A stretch of DNA of 56,840 nucleotides, from assembly GCA_903895595.1 (NCBI GenBank), contig CAITUP010000081.1, forward strand, positions 1 to 56,840. The letters run 5' to 3'. The DNA comes from an uncultured Acetobacteraceae bacterium (GTDB lineage: Bacteria > Pseudomonadota > Alphaproteobacteria > Acetobacterales > Acetobacteraceae). A program made the translations under genes and the position numbers. Of this stretch, positions 45,378 through 54,664 are shown in pieces. The notes under the pieces were generated by a model, which had not been told where the DNA came from, did not search any database, and saw only the letters and a list, made by a program, of their open reading frames with translations. The number at the start of each line of letters is the position of its first letter. Positions within the stretch are counted from its first letter, which is position 1.

Positions 45378-45686
45378 TTAACTCCGGCGGCGGGATCGGT
45401 GAGGCGTTTTACGGTTGGTCAGGGACAGCGCGAGCCCGACCGCGACCAGCGCCAACGACGCGGGAGGTAGCCAAGCCGGGCGTAACATCAGCGGCAAGGC
45501 CAGCTTGTTCCAAATCCACGGCCCGAACCACCGGGCGATGGCAACTTGAATGCGTCCCGGCATATCGCCATCGATCCGGGCCAGCAATTCCCCAAGCAAA
45601 GTCGGCCGCGGCTCCAGGGTTCCCAGAGCCACGGCACAGACGATCATGACGGCCGCGAAGACGGCCAGGGCACGCTGTATGTTCAC
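45378..45686 (-). CDS. Small two-helix membrane protein downstream of msrP
   Basis: Unrecognised protein of 102 aa. The N-terminal helix ALAVFAAVMIVCAVALGTL could be a signal anchor. A loop with conserved-looking WFGPWIWNKLALPLMLRPAW follows, then a second helix SLALVAVGLALSL and an Arg/Lys-rich tail that should be cytoplasmic. It overlaps the msrP stop by four bases, so it is very likely made together with MsrP. It is not MsrQ, which has about 200 residues and six helices. It has the coding character of a real gene rather than a shadow. Confidence 0.7.
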   Translation of the reverse strand: MNIQRALAVFAAVMIVCAVALGTLEPRPTLLGELLARIDGDMPGRIQVAIARWFGPWIWNKLALPLMLRPAWLPPASLALVAVGLALSLTNRKTPHRSRRRS

Positions 45687-46597
45687 ATGAACAGTTTCTC
45701 GCCCTTTCGCCCTTCATACAAGCCGGCGACGAAATCGCCGTAGCCATTGTAGATCTGCGTCGGCACCATCTCCCCGGACCCGAGCAGCTTTTCGCGCGCC
45801 TGGGACCAGCGAGGGTGGGAGACGGCGGGGTTCACGTTGGCCCAGAAACCGTATTCCCCAGGGTTCAACCCCTCCCAGAACGTCTCCGGCCGCTTTTCGG
45901 TGAAGCTGATCTTCACGATGGATTTGGCCGATTTGAAGCCGTATTTCCACGGTAGCGCGATGCGCAACGGACCGCCGTTCTGCGGCGGGACCGGTTTGCC
46001 ATACAGGCCCGTGACCATGAACGCGAGGTCGTTGGCGGCTTCGTCGATCGCCAGACCTTCCGTGTAAGGCCAGGGGTAGTAAGGGCTGCGGAGGCCGGGC
46101 ATCGCTGCTTTATCGGCCGCGGACTGAAACACGACGTATTTGGCGGACCCCAGCGGTTCGGCGATCGCCAGCAGTTGCGCGAGCGAGAAGCCGCTCCATG
46201 GCACGGTCATCGCCCAGGTTTCGACGCAGCGATGGCGGTAGATGCGTTCCTCGGTCTGCACCTGCTTCAGCAGGTCGTCGAGGCCGATCGTGCGCGGCTG
46301 CTTCACCAGCCCGGCGAGTTCGATCGTCCAGGGCCGCTGCTTCAGGGCCTGCGCCTCTTTCCAGATGCTCTTGGTTTCGTCGAACTCGTAAAAATTGTTG
46401 TAGGTCGTGGCATATTTCTCGTCGGTCAGCGCCCGGCCCGCCACGAATTTCGCATTCGGTTCGGCGAGCGCTGGCAGCGCGCCGGCAACCGACAGCACAC
46501 CGGCCGCCTTCAGCAACCCGCGGCGCCCCAACATCGCGGATTCGGGGGTGACGCGGGATTCGGAAATTTCCCAACCGCGGCGGCGAAGGATATGCAT
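45683..46597 (-). CDS. msrP: Protein-methionine-sulfoxide reductase catalytic subunit MsrP
   Basis: Periplasmic molybdenum enzyme that repairs methionine sulfoxide in envelope proteins, 304 aa. A Tat signal with twin Arg (LGRRGLLKAAG) precedes the mature start. The molybdopterin Cys124 is in RHRCVETWAMTVPWSGF, and the usual YPWPYTEGLAIDEA and PPQNGGPLRIALPWKYGFKS segments are present. Start at 46597 has GGAGA upstream; the frame continues further 5' without similarity. The haem-b membrane partner MsrQ is not beside it; instead a small two-helix protein overlaps its stop. It is divergent from a D-cysteine desulfhydrase gene. Confidence 0.94.
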   Translation of the reverse strand: MHILRRRGWEISESRVTPESAMLGRRGLLKAAGVLSVAGALPALAEPNAKFVAGRALTDEKYATTYNNFYEFDETKSIWKEAQALKQRPWTIELAGLVKQPRTIGLDDLLKQVQTEERIYRHRCVETWAMTVPWSGFSLAQLLAIAEPLGSAKYVVFQSAADKAAMPGLRSPYYPWPYTEGLAIDEAANDLAFMVTGLYGKPVPPQNGGPLRIALPWKYGFKSAKSIVKISFTEKRPETFWEGLNPGEYGFWANVNPAVSHPRWSQAREKLLGSGEMVPTQIYNGYGDFVAGLYEGRKGEKLFM

Positions 46598-46682
46598 GGC
46601 GTGTCTCCTGACTGGTTTCACGTTGTATGACGAACCAGGATGAGGAACATTACATCGCTTCCCACCGTCCAGGACCGAAAAA

Positions 46683-47693
46683 ATGCATCTCGCCCGCTTC
46701 CCCCGCGTCCGCCTGTTCCCCACCCCCACGCCCCTGGAGAAGCTGGAGAATTTCAGCAAAGCCTTGGGTGGCCCGGACATCTGGATCAAGCGCGACGACT
46801 GCACCGTCGTCGCGACCGGCGGCAACAAGGTCCGCAAACTCGAATGGCTCATCGGCGAGGCCCGTCAGCTCGGCGCCACCCACATCGTGACGCAGGGCGC
46901 GGTGCAGTCCAACCATGTGCGCCAAACCGCCGCCGTCGCCCGCCGCTTCGGCATGAAGTGCACCGCGCTGCTGGAACACCGAATCGAGACCAACGACCGC
47001 GACTATCTGAACTCCGGCAACGTGCTGCTGGACAAGCTGTTCGGCTGCGCCATCGAATACCGCCCCGGCGGCGTGGACATGAACGCCGAGGCCGAAAAGA
47101 AGGGCGAAGAACTGCGCGCCCAGGGCGTCAACGCCTACGTGATCCCCGGCGGCGGATCGAACCGCGTCGGCGCGCTGGGCTACGTATCCTGCGCGCAGGA
47201 GCTGATGCAGCAGGCCGATGAGATGGGGCTGAAAATCGATCTGCTCGTCACCGCGACCGGCAGCGCCGGGACTCACGCCGGTCTGGTGGTCGGGCTGCAT
47301 GGGATCAACGCGCAGGTGCCGGTGCTGGGGATCGGCGTGCGGCTGCCTCGCGATCGGCAGGAAGCCAACGTGCACAAGCTGGCCGAGGCGACCGCCGACT
47401 ACCTGGGCATGAAGGGCGGCATCCCGCGCGACGCGGTCGTCGCCAACTGCGACTACGTCGGCGACGGCTACGGCATCCCGACCGAGGGCATGGCGAACGC
47501 CGTCCAAATGCTGGCGCGGGAGGAAGGCATCCTGCTGGACCCCGTCTACTCCGGCAAGGCAATGGCGGGGATGATCGACCTGATCCGTTCGGGAAAGATC
47601 GGGAAGGACCAGACGGTGGTGTTCCTGCACACCGGCGGCGCGGTCGGGCTGTTCGGCTATACCGGCTATCTCGAAACCGCGATGGAGGCGTAA
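46683..47693 (+). CDS. D-cysteine desulfhydrase / ACC deaminase-family PLP enzyme
   Basis: PLP fold-type II enzyme of 336 aa, cytoplasmic, that degrades D-cysteine to pyruvate, sulfide and ammonia, or a related D-amino acid. The Schiff-base Lys is in [11 protein letters not shown] (near residue 53). [20 protein letters not shown] follows, [15 protein letters not shown] is the phosphate-binding part, and [19 protein letters not shown] is also typical. ACC deaminases have other catalytic residues in the middle, so D-cysteine desulfhydrase (DcyD-type) is more likely. It is followed after four bases by a MetE-like gene. Confidence 0.88.
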   Translation: MHLARFPRVRLFPTPTPLEKLENFSKALGGPDIWIKRDDCTVVATGGNKVRKLEWLIGEARQLGATHIVTQGAVQSNHVRQTAAVARRFGMKCTALLEHRIETNDRDYLNSGNVLLDKLFGCAIEYRPGGVDMNAEAEKKGEELRAQGVNAYVIPGGGSNRVGALGYVSCAQELMQQADEMGLKIDLLVTATGSAGTHAGLVVGLHGINAQVPVLGIGVRLPRDRQEANVHKLAEATADYLGMKGGIPRDAVVANCDYVGDGYGIPTEGMANAVQMLAREEGILLDPVYSGKAMAGMIDLIRSGKIGKDQTVVFLHTGGAVGLFGYTGYLETAMEA

Positions 47694-47697
47694 CACC

Positions 47698-48867
47698 ATG
47701 ATCCGTAGCGAACACCGCATCCTGGCGACCCATACCGGGTCCCTACCCCGTCCCTTGGCTCTGACGTCGCTGTATGCGCGCCGGTCGAACGGGGAGGCGG
47801 TGGACGCCGCGGAATTGGACGCCGCCGGCAAAGCCGCGACCCGCCATGTCGTGCGCAAGCAGCGCGAGGCCGGCATCGACATCGGCAACAACGGCGAACA
47901 GCAGCGCGAGGCGTTCTTCCTGTATGTCCGCCATCGCATGAGCGGCTTCGGCGGCGGCTGGCACCGCAAGCCCTTCGCCGATTTGGCGAAATACCCGGGC
48001 TTCGCGGCCTGGGGGGATGTTCTGGCCTCCGGCCGTCCGTCGGTTTCCAACCGCGACGGCGTGCCGGAAGCAGTCTCGGCCGTGGAATACCTGGACCCGG
48101 CGCTGGTGCAGGCCGAATGCGACGAATTCACTGCGACCCTAGCCGAAGTCGGCGGGTTCGCCGAACCGTTCATGACCGCGCCGTCCCCCGGGATCATCGC
48201 CGCCGCCATGCGCAACGCCTGGTACGACACCGAAGACGCCTATCTGGCCGCTTTGGGCCGCGCCTTGCAGGTGGAATACGAAGCCATCGTCCGCTCCGGC
48301 TTCCTGCTCCAGATCGACGCTCCGGATTTGGCGCTGGAGCGGCATGTTTCCTACCAGGACAAACCGCTGTCGGATTTCATCGGGTTCGCCGAACGGGTCG
48401 TCGACACAATCAACAACGCGCTGGTCAACGTCCCCCGCGACCGCGTCCGCATCCACGCCTGCTGGGGCAATTATGAGGCGCCGCACGACTGCGACGTCGC
48501 CATGCACGAGATCCTGCCCGCGATAAGCCGAGCGAAGGTGGGCGGCTGGGTCCTGCCGATCGCGAATCCCCGGCACCAGCACGAATACCGCTGTCTGAAA
48601 GACCTGCCGCTGGACGACGGACAGGTGGTGGTCGCCGGCGTAATCGATCCGCTGACCAATTTCGTCGAACACCCCGAAACCGTGGCGGACCGACTGGAAC
48701 GCGTGGCGCAAACCATAGGCGATCCGACCCGCGTGATCGCCGGGACAGATTGCGGGTTCGACACCTCCGCCGGCCGAGGGCGCGTGCAGGAGGATGTAGT
48801 CTGGGCGAAGCTGGCTGCGATGGCGGAAGGGGCAAAAATCGCAAGTAAACGGCTCGGGATGGGGTGA
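47698..48867 (+). CDS. MetE C-terminal-like cobalamin-independent methyltransferase
   Basis: Protein of 389 aa corresponding to the C-terminal catalytic barrel of cobalamin-independent methionine synthase, lacking its N-terminal half. It starts ILATHTGSLPRP, the family pattern. Zinc ligands are suggested by RIHACWGNY (His and Cys near residue 258) and by IAGTDCGFDTSAGRGR near 345. Such short MetE-like proteins are common in alphaproteobacteria, and their methyl donor or acceptor is often unknown. GGAGG lies upstream. It is in a two-gene operon with the D-cysteine desulfhydrase, consistent with sulfur-compound metabolism. Confidence 0.85.
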   Translation: MIRSEHRILATHTGSLPRPLALTSLYARRSNGEAVDAAELDAAGKAATRHVVRKQREAGIDIGNNGEQQREAFFLYVRHRMSGFGGGWHRKPFADLAKYPGFAAWGDVLASGRPSVSNRDGVPEAVSAVEYLDPALVQAECDEFTATLAEVGGFAEPFMTAPSPGIIAAAMRNAWYDTEDAYLAALGRALQVEYEAIVRSGFLLQIDAPDLALERHVSYQDKPLSDFIGFAERVVDTINNALVNVPRDRVRIHACWGNYEAPHDCDVAMHEILPAISRAKVGGWVLPIANPRHQHEYRCLKDLPLDDGQVVVAGVIDPLTNFVEHPETVADRLERVAQTIGDPTRVIAGTDCGFDTSAGRGRVQEDVVWAKLAAMAEGAKIASKRLGMG

Positions 48868-48874
48868 CCCGTCG

Positions 48875-49807
48875 TCAAGCTGCGGCGGGCTGCTCGTCGC
48901 ACCTGCCAGCATAACCTGACCAAAATCGCCCCAGTGCGATCGCGCTGATCCCCACCCGCAACTCCGCACCGGTCTCGTGCGGGATCAGGCTGACCACCCC
49001 ATGGTCCGGCAATGCCGCGACCGGGCAATCCCCAAGCAACGCCCGATAGTTGGCGCGGTGCATGAAATGGGGACGCAGAGCGGCCGCTCCACCTGGCAGC
49101 GCGCGGGCACGAAAAAAAATCGCGGCACGTGGGGCATCGTTGCCCGAACGCGCGATGCTCGCCCCGATCTCGGTCCAGGTCAGCGCCAATCGCAATGGCA
49201 TCCCGGTCAACTGCCCGATTGCGTCGAGTACCGCCTCTCTGCCGGCCGCGGGACTATCCCGCAGGATATGGCGCAATCGTGCTTCGGTCGGGCTGCGCAG
49301 AATGCAATACGCCTCCTCCCATCCCTGACCGGGATCGAAGCCCGTCATGTGCAGGCGGGAATCGGACAGACAAACGGGCGCGCGTCCAGGTAATTCCAGG
49401 TAGAGCTTCCCCCGCATGCCGGTTGCGGAACCGCGCAGTCCCAACCAACATCCCCACTTCAAATGCGCACCCGCCTGTAGCCCGCGCCACAACTCGACCA
49501 AACCCGGTTCGGGGCGAGGCAGGCCGAGCGCGGACAATAGCGTCAATGCCGCGTCCAGCCGAGCATGCTCGGGGTAATCCGGCCCAGCGACTTCGAGCGA
49601 TATGCGGAACGTTTCCTCATGCGTCGAAAAACCGCATTCGATCGGGCACCCGTCGGTGTTCAGTCCGCTGAAACTCCATGCGATGTCCGGCCAGGAACCG
49701 GCCTCCAGCGACTTCAGGCATCGCCCAAGCATGCCAGCGGCACGCGGTTGGGCGTGCCCGAATCCGGCCAAAAACCGGCCGACCTCGCGTATCGCCGTCG
49801 CCGTCAC
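48875..49807 (-). CDS. Uncharacterised 310-aa protein, last gene of the beta-module operon
   Basis: I do not recognise this gene. The protein has 310 aa, no signal peptide and no membrane helix. After a helical start, FSGLNTDGCPIECGFSTHEE and FRISLEVAGPDYPEHARLD form alternating strands, LKWGCWLGLRG and GKLYLELPGRAPVC follow, and YRALLGDCPVAALPDHGVVS precedes RVGISAIALGRFWSG. The repeated strand-helix pairs with Glu/Lys/Tyr on strands remind me of the ABBA prenyltransferase fold, but no definitive motif is seen and this is weak. Its ATG overlaps the stop of the upstream 835-aa gene by four bases, so it is coupled to the operon of large paralogues. Confidence 0.6.
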   Translation of the reverse strand: MTATAIREVGRFLAGFGHAQPRAAGMLGRCLKSLEAGSWPDIAWSFSGLNTDGCPIECGFSTHEETFRISLEVAGPDYPEHARLDAALTLLSALGLPRPEPGLVELWRGLQAGAHLKWGCWLGLRGSATGMRGKLYLELPGRAPVCLSDSRLHMTGFDPGQGWEEAYCILRSPTEARLRHILRDSPAAGREAVLDAIGQLTGMPLRLALTWTEIGASIARSGNDAPRAAIFFRARALPGGAAALRPHFMHRANYRALLGDCPVAALPDHGVVSLIPHETGAELRVGISAIALGRFWSGYAGRCDEQPAAA

Positions 49808-52311
49808 GGCATATCGCCGACCAGTACGACCGGATCCTGCGTCGACACCAAATCCCCCCGGTGCTGCTGGCCGTTCGTCCCGACGGTGATGATGCGATAG
49901 CCGAACGCCGATTTCGACCGATTCAGCAACGGGATATGCAGTCGTTGCATATCCAGTTTACCGGGCGGCAGCAACAGCGTCGTCTGGAATGCGTATCCCG
50001 CATCCTGGTCCTGATACTCGACTTCCAACAGCGCGGTTTTCGTTTTAGCGGCGTCGATCGCGGGTTGCACGACGACATCGATACCGCCGGTAAACGCATC
50101 GTTGACGATGATCGCGCTCGCGGTGCTGGACACGGGGGCCGAGGTGAAGCTGGTCCCGTCCTTCAGGACACACTTTGTCGTGTACGTGTAAGTGCGCTGG
50201 GTTTTATCCGATAACCGAACTTTCCATGCCTGCGGCTGATCGCCGGGATGCACGATGTAATTGGCCGACGTCTGCCACCCCCCGGCTTCGGCGTAATGCA
50301 GCGTCACCTCCACCCGGTCCACACTGTTGGCATCAATTTTCCCAGGGCTGAGCGTAACCGTCAGAAAACCCAGCAAGGCGTAGGGATCGAGCGTGACCTG
50401 ACGGTTTTCCGTCGTCACCGCGGGAAGTTGATAACGATCCTGCGCGCCGACCCACCCCGACTGCGGATCGAAGCTGTAATCTGCCGTGTAGGTGAATTCG
50501 GTGGCTCGAACCTCTCCTTCGAACACATCCCATGAGGTGGGGGCGGTTTGCGCAGCGGTGAAATCGAATTCGCCATGCTTGGCGTCGTCGCTGTTCGGAT
50601 CGCCATAGTCGATCGCGACGTGAGCCGTTTGCAGTCCGATGCCGGCGAAATCGTGCGGCGGGGTAATGGCGACCGAAAATTTGGAGAAGAACGGATCAGT
50701 GCCATCGACCTGCAAGAAATGCTTGCTCTTGTCGATCTTGTCCAACATCAACCCGAAATAACCTTGCGGCGAGAAGGTGCGCTGCACCGCATCCATCCGG
50801 TTATATTCGTAGGTGACGGTCTTCTGTTCGTCCTGATGCACGAACTTCAGCCGCAGCGAGACACCGAAGGGCGACGCCGCCGACGATGCGGCGCTCGCAA
50901 CCCCGGCAAGCGCTTTCGCGGCATCGGCGACCTGCGCGCCGGCGCTGGGACCGGTCGTTGTGATCGTGGACGGTCCCGCGGGGGGCGCACCGGCCGGCGA
51001 CGGTGCGGCGGGTCCACCGGCCCCGGCGGGTGTGACTCCGCCGGGTGCGGGCGGGTTGGCTCCGGCGGGAGAAGGTACCGGCGCCGGTGTGGGTCCGGTT
51101 CGCGATGGCGTGGCACCGCTCGATGCCGGCTGAGCACCAGCTGGTGCCGGGTGGGCTCCCCCGGGCGCGGGCTGCGCCCCGCTGGGAGCAGGATGAGCAC
51201 CCCCAGGCGCCGGTTGCACCCCGCCGGGAGCAGGATGAGCACCCCCAGGCGCTGGCTGCGCACCGCCGGGAGCAGGGTGAGCACCCCCAGGCGCTGGCTG
51301 CGCACCGCCAGGAGCAGGATGAGCACCCCCAGGGGCTGGCTGCGCACCGCCAGGAGCCGGATGAGCACCCCCCGGAGCCGGTTGCGCGCCGCCCGACCGA
51401 ACGGGGCTACCGCCCGTTGTGGTTGTGGTCGTCGAACTGCTGGAAGACTGCGGCGCCGTCGGCACCGTGTTCGCATCCGCGGCCGCGGCCGTCGCTGGCG
51501 AAAGGCTCGGCGTGAACCACTGCGACAGGATCTGGTCCTTGAACAAAGCCAGCGCCTGCTGCTCTTTGTCAGCGTTGGATTGATCGTTGGTCAGATTGAC
51601 CACTTCGATTTTGATCGCGCCGTCCTGCCGCAATTTCTCGAACGTGGCGTCGACGCCGGCCGAAACGTAATAGGCCTGCGCGGTCAGGCCGACGCTGAAA
51701 CTATCGTACACACGCTTCAAATCGGCGGTGATCTTCACATCGAGCGCCGGACGGACGCCGGTGAATTTCAGATCGTAGATCACTCCCACGGGCGCCATGC
51801 CGTCCTCGAAGGCGGCCTTCATGATGCTGGCCCCTTCCTCCGTCAGTGTCAGCGAAAACAATGCATTGTTGTCGCCGAACAACTCCGGCGAGGTGGCACC
51901 ACTGATTTTCTCCACTGCCTCGAACGTGCCGGGTGCCGCAGTGTTGGCGGTACCGCCGCTGCCTTGCAAATCCAGTGCGACAACACGGACGGTACCTTCG
52001 TCGAACGGCACCGGCGCGATGTGCGGATTGGTAGCATTCGGAAACATCGACTGGATCTCGCCCAGAATTTTGTCCCTGGTCCGGTCGGAGATCTTCAGGC
52101 AAGTCGTCACGTTCAAAAATCCGACGCCCTTCACACCCGAGGACGCCAAATCTGGCGCGTATTCGATCAACAGAAACTGCGGTTCGTCGCTATCCGGCAT
52201 CTTTGCCAGATCGACCGGCGCGGGAAGATACCAAAACTGATTCGGATCGATATGATCCGGGAACACCGTCGCGCCATCGACCGTAAGCGAATCCGAAGAC
52301 AAGAGCAGCAT
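49804..52311 (-). CDS. Large beta-module protein, paralogue 3 (with GGAxPAP repeat linker)
   Basis: Uncharacterised protein of 835 aa, without signal peptide or membrane helix. Residues 10-120 match the two upstream paralogues (VDGATVFPDHIDPNQFWYLP, then PVPFDEGTVRVVAL), and 140-270 carry the shared SLTLTEEGASIMKAAFEDGM and VIYDLKFTGVRPALDVKIT block. Residues 284-440 are a low-complexity linker rich in Ser/Thr, then GGAQPAP/GGAHPAP heptads, then Pro/Ala/Gly. The second half has the HFLQVDGTDPFFSKFSV signature and beta modules such as VDRVEVTLHYAEAGGWQ and ALLEVEYQDQDAGYAFQTTL. ATG has AAGGAG that overlaps the preceding stop. Confidence 0.8.
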   Translation of the reverse strand: MLLLSSDSLTVDGATVFPDHIDPNQFWYLPAPVDLAKMPDSDEPQFLLIEYAPDLASSGVKGVGFLNVTTCLKISDRTRDKILGEIQSMFPNATNPHIAPVPFDEGTVRVVALDLQGSGGTANTAAPGTFEAVEKISGATSPELFGDNNALFSLTLTEEGASIMKAAFEDGMAPVGVIYDLKFTGVRPALDVKITADLKRVYDSFSVGLTAQAYYVSAGVDATFEKLRQDGAIKIEVVNLTNDQSNADKEQQALALFKDQILSQWFTPSLSPATAAAADANTVPTAPQSSSSSTTTTTTGGSPVRSGGAQPAPGGAHPAPGGAQPAPGGAHPAPGGAQPAPGGAHPAPGGAQPAPGGAHPAPGGVQPAPGGAHPAPSGAQPAPGGAHPAPAGAQPASSGATPSRTGPTPAPVPSPAGANPPAPGGVTPAGAGGPAAPSPAGAPPAGPSTITTTGPSAGAQVADAAKALAGVASAASSAASPFGVSLRLKFVHQDEQKTVTYEYNRMDAVQRTFSPQGYFGLMLDKIDKSKHFLQVDGTDPFFSKFSVAITPPHDFAGIGLQTAHVAIDYGDPNSDDAKHGEFDFTAAQTAPTSWDVFEGEVRATEFTYTADYSFDPQSGWVGAQDRYQLPAVTTENRQVTLDPYALLGFLTVTLSPGKIDANSVDRVEVTLHYAEAGGWQTSANYIVHPGDQPQAWKVRLSDKTQRTYTYTTKCVLKDGTSFTSAPVSSTASAIIVNDAFTGGIDVVVQPAIDAAKTKTALLEVEYQDQDAGYAFQTTLLLPPGKLDMQRLHIPLLNRSKSAFGYRIITVGTNGQQHRGDLVSTQDPVVLVGDMP
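51142..51393 (-). repeat. In-frame tandem repeat encoding GGA[QH]PAP heptads
   Basis: Twelve heptads (residues about 307-390 of the 835-aa protein) plus degenerate flanking copies, with Q and H alternating so that the DNA period is 42 bases. Copies near 51200-51340 are almost identical in sequence and the outer ones diverge. This looks like a minisatellite expanding a flexible Pro/Ala/Gly linker. Confidence 0.9.
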
Positions 52312-52323
52312 GGGAGAAACTCC

Positions 52324-54639
52324 TTACGAAAGCTGGCTGAGCCTGATCGTGACGGTGTTGCTGTCGGCAGCCGTCCAGTCGATCGATTTGGTCTGACCGT
52401 TGTCCAGCTGGATATCCACCCGAAACTCGGGACCGACAGACGAATCCAGGTAATCGTATGCGAAACGCTGCACGTCGGACATGCGCACGAATTTGAACGA
52501 TTTCGACACGTTGACCTTGTTCGCCGGATCGACGTAGCGCACCTGCACATCCGCCTCCGTCACATGCACCGACCCGAAATCGACCTGCTCGGGTTTGATG
52601 GTCAGAATTTGGTGGCCCTTCATTCCCGGCTGAATTGTCAGGAATTTTTCGGTGGTGACCGACGACGGTACCGACCAAATCTGACCGTTCAAGTTGATGA
52701 TCTTCGCTTCGAATGCAATCGCCGTCTGGGTCGGGTCCTCCCGGTCCGCGGTGAATGTTTGCGCCCCTGCGTTGGCTTTGTTGAAAATATAGCTCTGCTG
52801 TTCGGTTGGATTGTCGAGATCGGGATAAGCGACCGAGACCAGGACCTGATCCGCTTTGGTCCAATCCACGGCCGGCACGACCAGCAAAGTCGATTTCGCC
52901 GGGAACGGATCGACGATGTCGATTTTGCCCGCATCTGTCGTCAGCCAGGGCGCGTTGATCACCCCGCCGGAGACCTGCGTGTAATTCACCTGATACGATA
53001 GCGTCCGCTTCGCCGGATCGCGAATGAATAGCGCCCAGCTTGCCTCGGGCGTCTGGCTGTTCAGCAGCAGACTCGTGCGCATGTGGATGCGGTTGTCGTC
53101 GTCGTCGTAGCGGCAGGCGATCTCCACCAGCGAATACCTGTCCCACCGGAATGAATCGGCTCTGATCGGTATCACGGTCGTCGAATAGAGCCTGGCCCGC
53201 GGCTGGATGCTGAGGACATCGCCGATTTCCGTCAGATCGTCGCTGGATATCTGCGCCGGTCGTTCAGCCGTGTCGACGCCGGTGAAATTCACCGTATAGG
53301 TGTAGTGCACAGGCCGAACCATCTTGCCGCCCGCCATCGCACTGGTCCAATCGACCGAGGCTGTCGGATTGGCCTTGTTCAGCGCAACCGATTTGATAAT
53401 GCCGTTGTAGTTCATGTTCACATCGATCGAACCGATCCCGTCAGCGTCGAAGTCCGCGAAACTGGTCACTTTCAATGTACGCCGCTGGAACCAGGGATTA
53501 TCCAGATCCACCTTTTCGATAAACCGATCCAGCGTAACCCCGCCATGCGCCAGGGTTTGGAACAGGCCGGAAAGATGAGCCTGCGGATAAATGGTCCGCT
53601 GGACCGAGGTGCGTTCCGACAAATTGACGTCCAACACCTTTTTGTCGGTGCGCGTCAGATCGACCTTCTTGTAGGAGAAACAGGCTAGGCCCGACACCCC
53701 TCCGGTGGCGATCAGCCCGCCGATGGAGGCCGCCGCGCCTTCCACCTGTTCCAGCGTACTGGGCTTGCTGGGATCGGGTGGCGCGAGACTCGATTCGAAG
53801 AACGTGTTCTTGATCATGTCGTAGACCTCGGCCACGGCCTTATCGCGGTCGCCCGCGATATCCTTGCCGCCATCGGAATCGGTCACGAACGTGTCGATTT
53901 CCAATGAGATCACCCGGTCTTCGATCAGCTTGTCGACCACCTTCTCGATATCGGTCGAGAAAAACAGAAATCCCGCATGGAAACTGTCGTCGAGGTGGGT
54001 TTGTACCCGTTCCCAGTCTACATGCAGATGCACCCGGAACGCGGGCCGGAGGCCGACGAATTCCAGCGAATAAATCACAGCGATCGGTTGAATCTCGCCA
54101 CGCATGGCCTTTTCCATGACCGTCGCGCCGTATTGATCGAGTTGCACCGAAAAGCTGGCCTGATTGTCGCCGTACAACGATGGTTTCGTGGCGCTTTGAA
54201 TCCCAACGACGAACCGTGGCCCGGTTGCCGCCGGCACCGGAGCCGGCGCGGGTGTCGCGGGCGGCTTCGCGCCCGGCACCGGCGGATCGGCGCTTTGCGC
54301 ACCCAGTATCTGCAGCCGTACCGCCCCGTCGATGAACGATACCGGCGACAACCGAGGCGCGTCGTCCAGATGTGCCTGTTGTTGCAGCTTCTGCGCCACT
54401 TCCGTCAGCACATCCGGATTGAGCCCGAGATTGACGTCGAAATTGATGAACCCGCCCGTGCCGGCCGCCCCGGCATATTCGATCAGTTGCAGCTGCGGCA
54501 CATCGGACCCGCTCGCCATGTCCTTCGACACGGTCAAATGCGGCATCATCGGCAAATAGTAGTATTGCAGACGATCGGCATGATCGGGAAACAGCGACAC
54601 GCCGTCGATGAGGTAATAGGGCGGGTTCAAGTACAGCAT
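52324..54639 (-). CDS. Large beta-module protein, paralogue 2
   Basis: Uncharacterised 771-aa protein, no signal peptide. The start YYLIDGVSLFPDHADRLQYY aligns with both neighbours. SPVSFIDGAVRLQILG near 98-113 leads to a Pro-rich link (118-140), PSLYGDNQASFSVQLDQYGA (153-172) and VIYSLEFVGLRPAFRVHLHV (188-207). VDLDNPWFQRRTLKV (377-391) is the shared middle signature. From about residue 485 three modules follow of roughly 90-100 residues, each with a strand pattern like VLVSVAYPDLDNPTEQQSYI and a YxxxxxxxDG end. A short Pro/Ala linker sits where paralogue 3 has its long repeat-free insert. AAGGAG is upstream of the ATG; 12 bases separate it from paralogue 3. Confidence 0.8.
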   Translation of the reverse strand: MLYLNPPYYLIDGVSLFPDHADRLQYYYLPMMPHLTVSKDMASGSDVPQLQLIEYAGAAGTGGFINFDVNLGLNPDVLTEVAQKLQQQAHLDDAPRLSPVSFIDGAVRLQILGAQSADPPVPGAKPPATPAPAPVPAATGPRFVVGIQSATKPSLYGDNQASFSVQLDQYGATVMEKAMRGEIQPIAVIYSLEFVGLRPAFRVHLHVDWERVQTHLDDSFHAGFLFFSTDIEKVVDKLIEDRVISLEIDTFVTDSDGGKDIAGDRDKAVAEVYDMIKNTFFESSLAPPDPSKPSTLEQVEGAAASIGGLIATGGVSGLACFSYKKVDLTRTDKKVLDVNLSERTSVQRTIYPQAHLSGLFQTLAHGGVTLDRFIEKVDLDNPWFQRRTLKVTSFADFDADGIGSIDVNMNYNGIIKSVALNKANPTASVDWTSAMAGGKMVRPVHYTYTVNFTGVDTAERPAQISSDDLTEIGDVLSIQPRARLYSTTVIPIRADSFRWDRYSLVEIACRYDDDDNRIHMRTSLLLNSQTPEASWALFIRDPAKRTLSYQVNYTQVSGGVINAPWLTTDAGKIDIVDPFPAKSTLLVVPAVDWTKADQVLVSVAYPDLDNPTEQQSYIFNKANAGAQTFTADREDPTQTAIAFEAKIINLNGQIWSVPSSVTTEKFLTIQPGMKGHQILTIKPEQVDFGSVHVTEADVQVRYVDPANKVNVSKSFKFVRMSDVQRFAYDYLDSSVGPEFRVDIQLDNGQTKSIDWTAADSNTVTIRLSQLS

Positions 54640-54664
54640 CGTTACATCTCCTTCGCGAACCGCG

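Noticed and set aside
51139-51396. Possible CRISPR-like array because of regular repeats
   Set aside because: The repeats are contiguous without spacers and encode an in-frame heptad linker.
50548-53001. 817-codon plus-strand open frame opposite paralogues 2 and 3
   Set aside because: Arg-rich, low-complexity mirror of the repeat region; the minus-strand genes have ribosome-binding sites and inter-paralogue similarity.
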